Below, in pieces: positions 1 to 7,307 of a stretch of DNA of 44,609 bases (position 1 is the first letter of the stretch; the number at the start of each line of letters is the position of its first letter). The position numbers and the translations under genes were made by a program. The DNA comes from Candidatus Hodarchaeota archaeon. Lineage in GTDB: Archaea; Asgardarchaeota; Heimdallarchaeia; Hodarchaeales; Hodarchaeaceae. The stretch covers positions 1-44,609 of the forward strand of contig JAEOTM010000113.1 of the NCBI GenBank assembly GCA_016839815.1, in the 5' to 3' direction. A model generated the notes under the pieces. The model worked only from the letters and a program-made list of their open reading frames with translations, had not been told where the DNA came from and ran no database searches.

Positions 1-165
1 GCAGTCGGGAGTGCAAATGGTAAGAATCCAATTTCAATTGTTGTTCCATGTCATCGTGTCATTGGTAGTAGTGGGAAGTTGATTGGATACGGAGGAGGAT
101 TATGGAGAAAAGAATGGTTGATTAACCATGAGAAAGGTCTTCAGAAGCTAGACAGTTTTGTTTGA
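1..165 (+). CDS. ogt: Methylated-DNA--protein-cysteine methyltransferase, C-terminal part (cut by left edge)
   Basis: The reading frame is open from base 1 to a TGA at 163-165 and gives the last 54 residues. It contains the PCHRV active-site motif at fragment residues 16-20, whose Cys accepts the alkyl group from O6-alkylguanine. This is followed by the G-Y-G-G-G-L wing and the KEWL..HE end typical of MGMT/Ogt. The N-terminal domain lies outside the window. The family repairs O6-methylguanine in DNA in a single suicide reaction. It converges with the membrane-protein gene at 195-602. The family call is secure; the length of the full protein is unknown. Confidence 0.92.
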   Translation, partial: AVGSANGKNPISIVVPCHRVIGSSGKLIGYGGGLWRKEWLINHEKGLQKLDSFV

Positions 166-194
166 ATCCTCATTTACGCCCTTCGTCAAGGATT

Positions 195-602
195 TCATCT
201 TAAAAAACCCATAATTAGTAGACCGAAAAAAAGACAAACGAAAGCAGCCATTAATGCAGGCCAATCTTGCATTTGTCTAGAGATTATTTCATTAGAATAC
301 GAAACTGGGCCGTTGGATGATTTTCCCCATTGAGAAGTCATAATTGCTGTACTGGCATTCCGTTGAGAAGTAAATCCCAGCAGAATTAACATGATAAATC
401 CAGTTATTGCCAGCACCGATGCTGAAGTAAGTATTAGATTGCGAATATTTGATGAACTCACGAAATTCTGATAATCTGGTGATCCAAACAAGAAAAAAAC
501 TATTATTGAAACTAGTGCATCAATTACCAATAATTTACGAAGTACTTTTGCAACTAATTGCAAATTTGATCTGAAATCCCCATGAGGAGAAGTTAAATTC
601 AC
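195..602 (-). CDS. Small membrane protein, three predicted helices, unknown function
   Basis: The 135-residue product starts at an ATG (600-602). It has hydrophobic segments at about residues 24-40 (LLVIDALVSIIVFFLF), 54-77 and 113-134, separated by a polar central loop of about 35 residues. The N-terminus is short and basic. I recognise no motif and no family. It is convergent with the MGMT gene and is separated by about 100 bases from the wHTH gene, which is on the same strand upstream. The frame is well formed, so I take it as a real gene of unknown role. Confidence 0.6.
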   Translation of the reverse strand: MNLTSPHGDFRSNLQLVAKVLRKLLVIDALVSIIVFFLFGSPDYQNFVSSSNIRNLILTSASVLAITGFIMLILLGFTSQRNASTAIMTSQWGKSSNGPVSYSNEIISRQMQDWPALMAAFVCLFFGLLIMGFLR

Positions 603-698
603 TATAGCTCACTACCATCCAAGTAGAATTTCTGAATATATATAGTACTTTATATCAAAACTAAACAATACTAAAAACAGATCTCAAACTTTCAAATT

Positions 699-1067
699 CT
701 ATTCAAAGAAAAAAGCTTTGAATTCATTATCTTGCTGCAATAACTCTGTCACTTGGAGCCCTAATGGAGTTAATTGCCATCCTTTCTCACCCCGTTCGAC
801 TAATCCTATATCTAATAGGGAACGACTATACTTTCCAGTGCGAATGTGACTTCTTATAGTATCTAATCCGACCCCGATTATTTTACTCAATCGTTTATAG
901 CCTACAGAGTCACGATATAATTCAATCAAGATCCTTTTCTTCGTTCGTCCTAATCGTTCCATAATATCTTTAGGATCATGGCTGATAGTTGAAGGGTCAT
1001 CTTGGGGAAGCGCTTCGGTAGAATTAGAATTTAATAAATCATTTTTAGGGTCTTCTTTTTCCGCCAT
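699..1067 (-). CDS. Winged-helix DNA-binding protein
   Basis: The 122-residue protein has an acidic, low-complexity N-terminus (about 1-35) and then a compact winged-helix domain. A helix (RTKKRILIELYRD) is followed by a helix-turn-helix (YKRLSKIIGVGLDTIRSHIR) and a C-terminal wing with GLVERGEKGWQLTPLG, the usual pattern of MarR/ArsR-like archaeal regulators. It lies 42 bases downstream of eL42 on the same strand, so the two are probably cotranscribed. In many archaea eL42 is followed by eS27 instead, so this position is occupied by a different gene here. The target is unknown. The fold is supported; a regulatory role is inferred. Confidence 0.7.
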   Translation of the reverse strand: MAEKEDPKNDLLNSNSTEALPQDDPSTISHDPKDIMERLGRTKKRILIELYRDSVGYKRLSKIIGVGLDTIRSHIRTGKYSRSLLDIGLVERGEKGWQLTPLGLQVTELLQQDNEFKAFFFE

Positions 1068-1109
1068 ATTGAATTCCCAAGGATAGTATAAGTAGTCTAT
1101 TTACTGAAA

Positions 1110-1412
1110 TTAAGCTCTTTGAAGTTCAGATCTTCTTGCGCGAGGTCGGCTACGGATCCATTTCTTCCCACACTCGCCACAAGTAATACGAATATCAACT
1201 TTTTTGGTTGTTTTTGATGTCATATTTCGTGAAGCAATCGGTCGTCTTGAGTAACGTCCATGATTTCCTATTCGTGAAGTCCATCGAGCCATACGTCGGC
1301 TTCCTTGCCCCATTCCACCACCTCGTTGTTTTGCTTTTTCAAGTTTCACTGATTGAACAGTATGTTTGTTACAGTGTGGACAGAATGTACGCATTTTTGC
1401 GGGAATTTTCAC
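1110..1412 (-). CDS. rpl44e: Large ribosomal subunit protein eL42 (L44e)
   Basis: The 100-residue basic protein begins KIPAKMRTFCPHCNKHT and has a second zinc half-site CGECGKKW near residues 78-85. This gives the two CxxC pairs of the eL42 zinc ribbon. The SKTTKKVDIRITC stretch and the final RRSELQ match the conserved C-terminal half. eL42 sits near the E site of the large subunit. The middle region (residues about 30-65) is unusually rich in Gly, Met and Arg. It heads a minus-strand pair with the wHTH gene. Confidence 0.93.
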   Translation of the reverse strand: MKIPAKMRTFCPHCNKHTVQSVKLEKAKQRGGGMGQGSRRMARWTSRIGNHGRYSRRPIASRNMTSKTTKKVDIRITCGECGKKWIRSRPRARRSELQRA

Positions 1413-1602
1413 CTTATTTAGCTCCAGTCCGATTACCGTTATAAACCATCTTTAAATGTAAGAAGGTTGATAGTAACTCATTTTTTCCCCAATGTTAAAA
1501 ACTTCCTGCTTTTCTGCTGACCTTTCTGTAGGAATTCTTTATCCTTGCATCTTCTGCGATAGTCCTAAAAAGTTGATTTTGATCCACTGATTTTGAACTA
1601 AT

Positions 1603-2745
1603 TTGCGATTAGATAAGAAGTACAAATCATTAATTGAATCTGGTATTTTATTAGGATCTGCTGTACTACTAGCAATTTTTATATCTCTATCATTAGCAAA
1701 TTATCTCGGTAACTCATCCATGCCAAATGTTGCGGTATCTACGACCAGTATGATGCCTATTTATAGAGGCTATGAAGATTCATCATCCCTTCATCCTTTT
1801 CGTGGTGACATTTTATTAGTTAGAAAGGTTCCCGTGGATACTTTAGAGGTAGGAGATGTCATTGTATTTAATGCTACGAGAATGGGAGGTCCACCAGATC
1901 CAGTGGTACATAGAATCATAGCTCGCTGGCAAGATGAATCAAATAATTCTTTCTTTAAAACTAAGGGGGACAATTATAAATCTAATTTGAATCCTGATCC
2001 TACCCAATGGATAATTGAAGAACGCGACATCATAGGAATGGTCGTTATTCGTATTCCGCATGTCGGGTGGTTTTTATTAGCTTTACAAACTACTTTAGGA
2101 AAAATATTGATTTTAACCCTTGCTGTTTTAGTCCTTTTCGGAGAAGAAATATTCGACTATTTAGGGATTCGAAAGAAAGAGGATGAGAAAAAAGAGATCT
2201 CAAACGGAAATAATATTCAAAAAAGTGACAAAATTATCCTCAAAGAAAATTCTAAGCCACGGTTAAGCTTTTTGAGAAAGAAGGAATCGATTTACATTGT
2301 TATTGGCTTGAGTATTCTCCTTCTCTTTGTTACAAGTAATGTTCTCGCAAGCTTCACCCATACACCTACGATTGACTGTTTTGCACCAACTGACTCTTCA
2401 AGGAATCAAAGTCTTCTATCATCCTCAGAACAATCGATGATACATCTAACTTCAAGAAGTACAATATTGACTGGAAATATAACTACTTACTTCTATCCTA
2501 TTGTAATTGAGCTTAGATCCGGAGGATTTTTCAATAACATCGACTTTTTTGAAATTCATGTTAACGTTAGTTACGGATTTTATAGGTGGGATATTGTAAA
2601 TAACTATATTGGTACACATACCATTGGTGGTGGCATCATTTCCCAGATAACAGGAATAGTAGAGATTTCCATCACCCTAGCTTCGAGAGGCTTATTTGCT
2701 AGTGAACCGATATCACACAATTTTCTAATCAATCTTCAGGATTAG
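1603..2745 (+). CDS. Signal peptidase I (archaeal/Sec11 type) with an extra third helix and exported C-terminal domain
   Basis: The protein cleaves signal peptides from exported proteins. A first membrane helix (about 14-35) is followed by the catalytic Ser in TTSMMP (Ser49), box D VVHRI with His103 replacing the bacterial Lys, and Asp123 in KGDN. This is the Ser-His arrangement of archaeal and ER Sec11 enzymes. A second helix follows at about 156-180. The known core ends there, but this 380-residue protein continues with a charged loop, a third helix (230-250) and about 130 residues predicted outside the cell that I do not recognise. The start is TTG, because no in-frame ATG lies before the catalytic region. 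It precedes the GPN GTPase by 10 bases. Confidence 0.88.
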   Translation: MRLDKKYKSLIESGILLGSAVLLAIFISLSLANYLGNSSMPNVAVSTTSMMPIYRGYEDSSSLHPFRGDILLVRKVPVDTLEVGDVIVFNATRMGGPPDPVVHRIIARWQDESNNSFFKTKGDNYKSNLNPDPTQWIIEERDIIGMVVIRIPHVGWFLLALQTTLGKILILTLAVLVLFGEEIFDYLGIRKKEDEKKEISNGNNIQKSDKIILKENSKPRLSFLRKKESIYIVIGLSILLLFVTSNVLASFTHTPTIDCFAPTDSSRNQSLLSSSEQSMIHLTSRSTILTGNITTYFYPIVIELRSGGFFNNIDFFEIHVNVSYGFYRWDIVNNYIGTHTIGGGIISQITGIVEISITLASRGLFASEPISHNFLINLQD

Positions 2746-2755
2746 TGATGCAATC

Positions 2756-3511
2756 GTGACAAATATTTGCTATTTAGTGGGTACTGCAGGTTCGGGGAAG
2801 ACTATGTTAATTTCATCCCTTCAGCAGTATTTAAAACAAAAAGGGGCAAGTCTAACCATCGTTAACCTGGATCCAGCAGTTCGACATATCCCGTATCAAG
2901 CTGATATCGATATAAGAGATTATATTGATTTTGATCAGCTTGTAGATGAATATAAACTTGGACCAAACGGAGCATTAATCGCCGCGACGGATCTAGTAGC
3001 CGATTATATTACGGATATTCGAGAAGACATAGATGAACTAGGAGAAAGTTCTGAAATTGTACTAGTTGACACTCCTGGACAAGTAGAACTTTTTGCTTAT
3101 CGTAATGCAAGTATACGTATTACAAGAAGCTTCCCTACAGATTCCTCCTTACTTACTTTCCTCTTCGATTCTTCTCTTGTATCAAATATAACAGGCTATC
3201 TTTCAGTTAACCTTCTTGCTACTTCTGTTCAAATCAGATTGAACTTACCAATTATTCATGTGATGTCAAAAACTGACTTATTAAAGCCTCACCAAATAGA
3301 TGAAATTTTGGATTGGCGAGAGAATCCCTACGACGCGATTGATCAATTGTACGGGATGAACCGTGAATTTGCTTTTAAAACTGGTCAAATCTTTGAAGAT
3401 ATGGGGGATATTCCATTGATACCTGTTAGTTCACTGTCTGGTGAAGGATTAGATCTTCTTAGTGCTCAACTTAGTAGGACGTTTTCCGCTGGAGATGACT
3501 GGTCAATATAG
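2756..3511 (+). CDS. GPN-loop GTPase (GPN1/XAB1 family)
   Basis: The 251-residue P-loop protein has G1 GTAGSGKT (9-16), the diagnostic Gly-Pro-Asn insert (69-71, KLGPNGAL), G3 DTPGQVELF, a G4-like SKTDLL and G5 VSSLSGEG. The GPN loop identifies the family. Members form dimers, and the eukaryotic ones help assemble and import RNA polymerase II; the archaeal role is not settled. The start is GTG at 2756, since the nearby ATG at 2748 runs into a stop. The 10-base gap to the signal peptidase gene suggests cotranscription. Confidence 0.92.
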   Translation: MTNICYLVGTAGSGKTMLISSLQQYLKQKGASLTIVNLDPAVRHIPYQADIDIRDYIDFDQLVDEYKLGPNGALIAATDLVADYITDIREDIDELGESSEIVLVDTPGQVELFAYRNASIRITRSFPTDSSLLTFLFDSSLVSNITGYLSVNLLATSVQIRLNLPIIHVMSKTDLLKPHQIDEILDWRENPYDAIDQLYGMNREFAFKTGQIFEDMGDIPLIPVSSLSGEGLDLLSAQLSRTFSAGDDWSI

Positions 3512-3514
3512 AAA

Positions 3515-3928
3515 TTAAGGATACAAATCAAAATTCGGACCGGGTAACATCCAAATTAATGAAGTTATTACGATAAATAATAGTGTAAATGTAAATGTAC
3601 CTGAAAAAATTAATCGTTTCTGATCTACCTCGATTGGAGTTATCCTTAGACCCAGTCTAATGAACATAATACATATACTCAGACTAGAAAGCCAAAAAAG
3701 AAACCAAGAACCTGTAGAAATCTCTGGAAAAATGACAAACATACTTCCAGTAAAGAGACCACTAACTGCACCGAAAACTACTTTGGTATAATACATTCGA
3801 GTATTGGGAGAGAGTTCATTAAACCTGAAATTTGATTTTTTAACCTCAGGGCTAGAAACTTCATCCTCTGGCTTTTGACTTATCCTTCGTATTTTTCTTT
3901 GACTGATATTACGTCGTTCTCTTGACAT
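3515..3928 (-). CDS. EMC6-like (Rab5-interacting/EMC6 family) small membrane protein
   Basis: The 137-residue product has a basic, probably cytosolic N-terminus (1-45) and three hydrophobic segments: about 48-66 (KVVFGAVSGLFTGSMFVIF), 73-91 and 107-127. The layout resembles eukaryotic EMC6: a V.GAVSGL.TG first helix, a tight second helix ending in a basic residue, and then K/RxLxFxG leading into the third helix (here KRLIFSGTFTFTLLF). EMC6 is a core subunit of the ER membrane protein complex, which inserts membrane proteins. I made this match by eye on spacing and key residues, so it needs a profile search. It converges with the GPN gene, leaving 3 bases between the stops. Confidence 0.55.
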   Translation of the reverse strand: MSRERRNISQRKIRRISQKPEDEVSSPEVKKSNFRFNELSPNTRMYYTKVVFGAVSGLFTGSMFVIFPEISTGSWFLFWLSSLSICIMFIRLGLRITPIEVDQKRLIFSGTFTFTLLFIVITSLIWMLPGPNFDLYP

Positions 3929-4191
3929 GCTTGCTTCCTTCTTATTAAGATGTTATTAAACTCTGTTGAACCTAGAAATAACTGAAAAATTCATTTATTT
4001 ATACGTTTTTAAATACAAGAGGCTGATAAAAGAAGATTTGAAACAAGGATTTATTTTTTTTGAGATCGGATGGATACACTTTATGATGAATTTCTTAAAA
4101 CTGGTTAGTATTTTATGGAATCAGCTAGATAATAATGATCAAATTTTTATTGTTTTGCGTTTTGTCCAATTAAGAAAGTCAAGAGTGAGAG

Positions 4192-4818
4192 TTGATAGAT
4201 AATATGCAATATTCTGGGGAATATTTGGTAAAATTGGCTAGAAGAACCATTGAAACTTATTTAAAAAGCAAAATTAAGATCAAACCGCCAAGAGATGCAC
4301 CTAATAATCTTATGGATCAATCGGGAGTGTTTGTAACACTTCATCGTGTTGATCAAGGAGATAAACCTATATTAAGAGGATGTATAGGTAGAATACAGAG
4401 TCCAGGCAGTACTCTCATTCAATCAACAATTGATTCTGCAATAGATGCAACTATTCACGATTACCGATTTCCTAATGTCAATCTTTCTGAATTAGATAAG
4501 ATTACTGTCGAAGTAACAATTCTAACCGTACCTGAAAAAATCATTGTAAAGGATCCAAAGGAATACTTTGATATTATTCAGATTGGTCGTCATGGACTAC
4601 TTGCAGAACATGGTTCAATACAACGTGGATTGTTATTACCCCAGGTACCTGTTGAACAGGGGTGGAATAAAGAAATGTATTTAGATCATGTCTGTCAGAA
4701 AGCAGGATTATCCTCGAAAGCTTGGTATAATCTGGAAACCACAATTTATAAGTTTGAAGGCTTTATATTTTCAGAGCTTACCCCCAATGGAGAAATAAAA
4801 CTAAAATCAGAGCATTAA
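4192..4818 (+). CDS. AMMECR1-domain protein
   Basis: The 208-residue protein carries the AMMECR1 signature LRGCIGRI (61-68). This is followed by AIDATIHDYRFPNV, where most members have A..DPRFPPV, then VEVTILTVPE, IGRHGLLAEHGSIQRGLLLPQVPVEQGW and a final KAW..LETTIYKFEG. This covers the full domain found in archaea, bacteria and eukaryotes. The Cys/Gly-rich LRGCIG loop is taken to be a functional site, but the activity is not established. The start could be TTG at 4192 or ATG at 4204, which differ by only four residues. The gene end overlaps the end of the convergent ThiI-like gene by 4 bases. Confidence 0.9.
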   Translation: MIDNMQYSGEYLVKLARRTIETYLKSKIKIKPPRDAPNNLMDQSGVFVTLHRVDQGDKPILRGCIGRIQSPGSTLIQSTIDSAIDATIHDYRFPNVNLSELDKITVEVTILTVPEKIIVKDPKEYFDIIQIGRHGLLAEHGSIQRGLLLPQVPVEQGWNKEMYLDHVCQKAGLSSKAWYNLETTIYKFEGFIFSELTPNGEIKLKSEH

Positions 4819-5924
4819 GCCTGAAATTCTTTTAAAAACTCCTCAATTTTCTTTTTATTTAGTTTAGCAGGGAGAAGGATCTCAACTCTTTGTTTATGAT
4901 CACAACAAGGAAGATCATCTATAGCATGGAATGACGGTTTAATTCCATGATAACCTAGTTGAATTGGTCGTAGGGTACTTAGACTAACCTCTGTTTCTAA
5001 TGCATTTAATGCATCAAGACTCATTAATTCATTATTTAAATTAAAACATGTAGGACTAATAAGCGCTTGAACGCTTCCGTTTAATATGTAATTCTTACTG
5101 ATTAATTCACAGATGAGCTGACAGTAGAAACACAGGGATTTTTCATTTTTAAACATTCTAAAAAATGGTTCTAAATTAATAAATGAATGTACAGAAGAAA
5201 AAATGAATTCCACAAGTCCGATGTGTTCCTCTTCAGCTTTTTTACCGGTTTTAAAGAATATAGGAATAATTTTTACTCCCCTTTTTTTCATAAGCCAAGC
5301 TGATAGGACTGAGTTCGTATTAGGACGGAATAAGGCAATTGCAGTCCCCTGTGAGGTAGAAGGTATACCATCAATCCCAGAAATAATATCTGAATAGATA
5401 AACGCTAAATCTCCACGTATATCAACGAAAATTTCCAGCTGAGGACTTGTGAGATCAACCTTGAGTCCATGTATGTCTGAATCTAAGATTTTACTTCCCA
5501 ATTTTGCAGCAATTTCCATTGAAGAATACGGATGAACCCCTTCACGACGAACCCTTACTGCAAAGCTACTGTTTGGTGAAAACAATCTTGTAGCCTCATT
5601 TACTCCATTCTTTAGAATGGCTTCTTCATCGCCTCTACAAACAAGGACAATACTTAACGAGGAAATCCCACTAATTTGTTGAGCAATCTGGGAAACAATA
5701 TCGTGGGAAATCAATGAAGAACTGAATTTGATTAAAAGACGTCCACGGAAGTCAAGAATTGAATGTGCAATATCTTGCTTGTGGAGAAGAGAATTAATAT
5801 TTGAACGGAGTAAACTAATCATACGACGTCTAGTTCGTCGACTTTTAATTCCTAATTCTCCTCCCAGTCGTAGGAGTAAGACAGATTTACCGATTAGGTT
5901 GGAGTGGGATTGCTTGTGTTCCAA
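4815..5924 (-). CDS. ThiI-like protein with NFLD and THUMP domains and a degenerate PP-loop
   Basis: The N-terminus LLLRLGGELGIKSRRTRRR (17-35) matches the ferredoxin-like start of the tRNA 4-thiouridine synthase ThiI. A THUMP domain follows (about 70-178), with FAVRVRREG and the closing EIFVDIRGDLAFIYSD. The PP-loop domain is then expected, and the flanks are recognisable (STSQGTAIAL before, LMKKRGVKIIPIFF after). However, the ATP-binding S-G-G-x-D-S-P loop is replaced by FRPNTNSV (199-206). Further on, the usual GES.GQVASQT stretch is also altered. The protein may bind tRNA without adenylating it. The start is TTG; length (369) is normal for ThiI without rhodanese. Confidence 0.8.
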   Translation of the reverse strand: MEHKQSHSNLIGKSVLLLRLGGELGIKSRRTRRRMISLLRSNINSLLHKQDIAHSILDFRGRLLIKFSSSLISHDIVSQIAQQISGISSLSIVLVCRGDEEAILKNGVNEATRLFSPNSSFAVRVRREGVHPYSSMEIAAKLGSKILDSDIHGLKVDLTSPQLEIFVDIRGDLAFIYSDIISGIDGIPSTSQGTAIALFRPNTNSVLSAWLMKKRGVKIIPIFFKTGKKAEEEHIGLVEFIFSSVHSFINLEPFFRMFKNEKSLCFYCQLICELISKNYILNGSVQALISPTCFNLNNELMSLDALNALETEVSLSTLRPIQLGYHGIKPSFHAIDDLPCCDHKQRVEILLPAKLNKKKIEEFLKEFQA

Positions 5925-6081
5925 TGTAAACCCAAGGGAATAATTAACAGGAGTTTTAAGAGGCTAAATAGCGAAGAAAATTCAATGAGCGATTCAGAGT
6001 AACTATAATCTATCATAGCAAAGCTCATACTTGTCAGGTTTCATCATTACGCTCATTATATTATGAAAAGGAGGATTCTAC

Positions 6082-6498
6082 CTAATCCTCAAGTTCATCA
6101 TCATCTTCTTTAAGATCCTCTGAAGCTCTTATTAATTCAGCCATGGAGTATTGTTGGTCGAATTTTTTCCAAATTGCAGAAACTATCGCATCGTTCAATC
6201 CTTTAATCTTTTTAGCAACTACTTTCTTTGCTTCTTCACGTTTCTCTGGTAGCTCTGTGAATCCCCACATGGCCGCTGGAACTGCTTCTGGATTTTTCTC
6301 AATTATATATACGGTACCCTCTTGTTGTTGGAATGAAAAGAACTGAGGTTGAATGAGTGGACAATCAGATAATTTATGCAGTCCAGTCACAGTGAATAAA
6401 TGATTGCATCGAGTTTTATCAGGGGAAGTTGCTGAGGTTTTGAAAGCACAGTGACCTTTATCAAGGTATCTCCATGCTGTTATTAATTCAGTTTTCAT
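6082..6498 (-). CDS. Conserved-looking small acidic-tailed protein, unknown function
   Basis: The 138-residue product starts at an ATG and ends in a strongly acidic tail (EDLKEDDDELED). Cys residues at about 17, 31 and 46, together with His at 16 and 33, could bind a metal. The central part (about 50-75) looks like a small beta structure, and the C-terminal half is helical and charged. I do not recognise the family. It stands alone on the minus strand, just downstream of the tRNA-Thr gene. The frame has no competing open frame of note, so it is probably real. Confidence 0.6.
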   Translation of the reverse strand: MKTELITAWRYLDKGHCAFKTSATSPDKTRCNHLFTVTGLHKLSDCPLIQPQFFSFQQQEGTVYIIEKNPEAVPAAMWGFTELPEKREEAKKVVAKKIKGLNDAIVSAIWKKFDQQYSMAELIRASEDLKEDDDELED

Positions 6499-6554
6499 TA
6501 TTGATCACTTTATTATTCCGAAAGTAAATTTTATTTCCGATTTCTAGGGATAAC

Positions 6555-6627
6555 AGCCGCTGGTGGGACTTGAACCCACGGCCAACAGATTACAAGTCTG
6601 TCGCTCTACCAACTAAGCCACAGCGGC
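6555..6627 (-). tRNA. tRNA-Thr (anticodon TGT)
   Basis: The minus strand folds into a full cloverleaf. The acceptor GCCGCTG pairs with CAGCGGC, the D-arm is GCTTAGTTGGTAGAGC, the anticodon stem CAGA/TCTG carries loop CTTGTAA (anticodon TGT), and the T-arm has GTTCAAGTC. The discriminator base is T and no CCA is encoded. No intron is seen. The anticodon reads ACA and, by wobble, other Thr codons. Confidence 0.96.
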
Positions 6628-6836
6628 AAATTTTCGGTTTTAAGCCAATGAAAGTTTCCCTTGTTGCTTTGATTGAGGATCATTTCATTATTGTTAATCT
6701 TCAGTACGGATAACAACTTATGGTAAATCCTTTTCACCATTCAACCTGCAGGTGGCTTCAATCCCCACTCCTAAAAACTCCTCTTAAATTTGTTTCAAAC
6801 TCCCTGTATAAACCAAAGGATAATCTTAATACTCCC

Positions 6837-7307
6837 TTATTCGAGCATTAAATAGCTTTGATTCCGAATAAAAAGAGTTAGAAGTCCTTTTTTCCTTGCT
6901 AATCGTTTTAATTTTCGGTCATTTGTAGCAATTATGCCTTTAAATCTTTCCCCATACTCTAGAAGCACGAAATCAATATTTTTGTGTTCATAATTTGTAT
7001 CCCATATCTCACACTGTTTTTCTACATACTGAAGTGCAATCTGAGCTTGCCTTTCAACTTTTATTTTTCCACACTCATGAAGCTTATTTAGCTCATTGAG
7101 AATTGGTGTCAGGATGATCAATTTTCTATTTCCTGGAAAAACACGATCAAGCTCATAAGTTAAATTAAAGCCTTTCATTTGACTGATGGCCATTAAAAAA
7201 TTTGTGTCTAGGAAAATTACTCTATCAGAATCAATGAATGACGAGATTATTAGCCCGCCTGCTGTTCTTTTCCACCAGTTATTGTCCCCCAGCCGATTAA
7301 ACGCCAC
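6837..7307 (-). CDS. PIN-domain nuclease (Fcf1/VapC9-like) coupled to aIF2-gamma
   Basis: The 156-residue PIN domain has the acidic residues expected of the active site: Asp34 in FLDTNFL, Glu72 in LNELNKL, Asp112, and Asp130 in ATNDRKLKR. PIN proteins are Mg-dependent ribonucleases, and genes of this type commonly follow aIF2-gamma in archaea. The only ATG near the domain start (7305-7307) lies inside the aIF2-gamma gene, giving an overlap of about 58 bases. Either the first 18 residues are real and translation is coupled, or a non-ATG start nearer residue 20 is used. No antitoxin gene lies beside it, so a housekeeping RNA-processing role is likelier than a toxin. Confidence 0.85.
   Translation of the reverse strand: MAFNRLGDNNWWKRTAGGLIISSFIDSDRVIFLDTNFLMAISQMKGFNLTYELDRVFPGNRKLIILTPILNELNKLHECGKIKVERQAQIALQYVEKQCEIWDTNYEHKNIDFVLLEYGERFKGIIATNDRKLKRLARKKGLLTLFIRNQSYLMLE

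Noticed and set aside
3966..4202. 78-codon plus-strand frame before AMMECR1
   Set aside because: TTG start, biased AT-driven composition, overlap with AMMECR1, and no domain-like pattern. Probably chance.
6837..7307. PIN gene as a VapBC toxin-antitoxin locus
   Set aside because: No antitoxin-like gene lies beside it, and the aIF2-gamma linkage is a known housekeeping arrangement.
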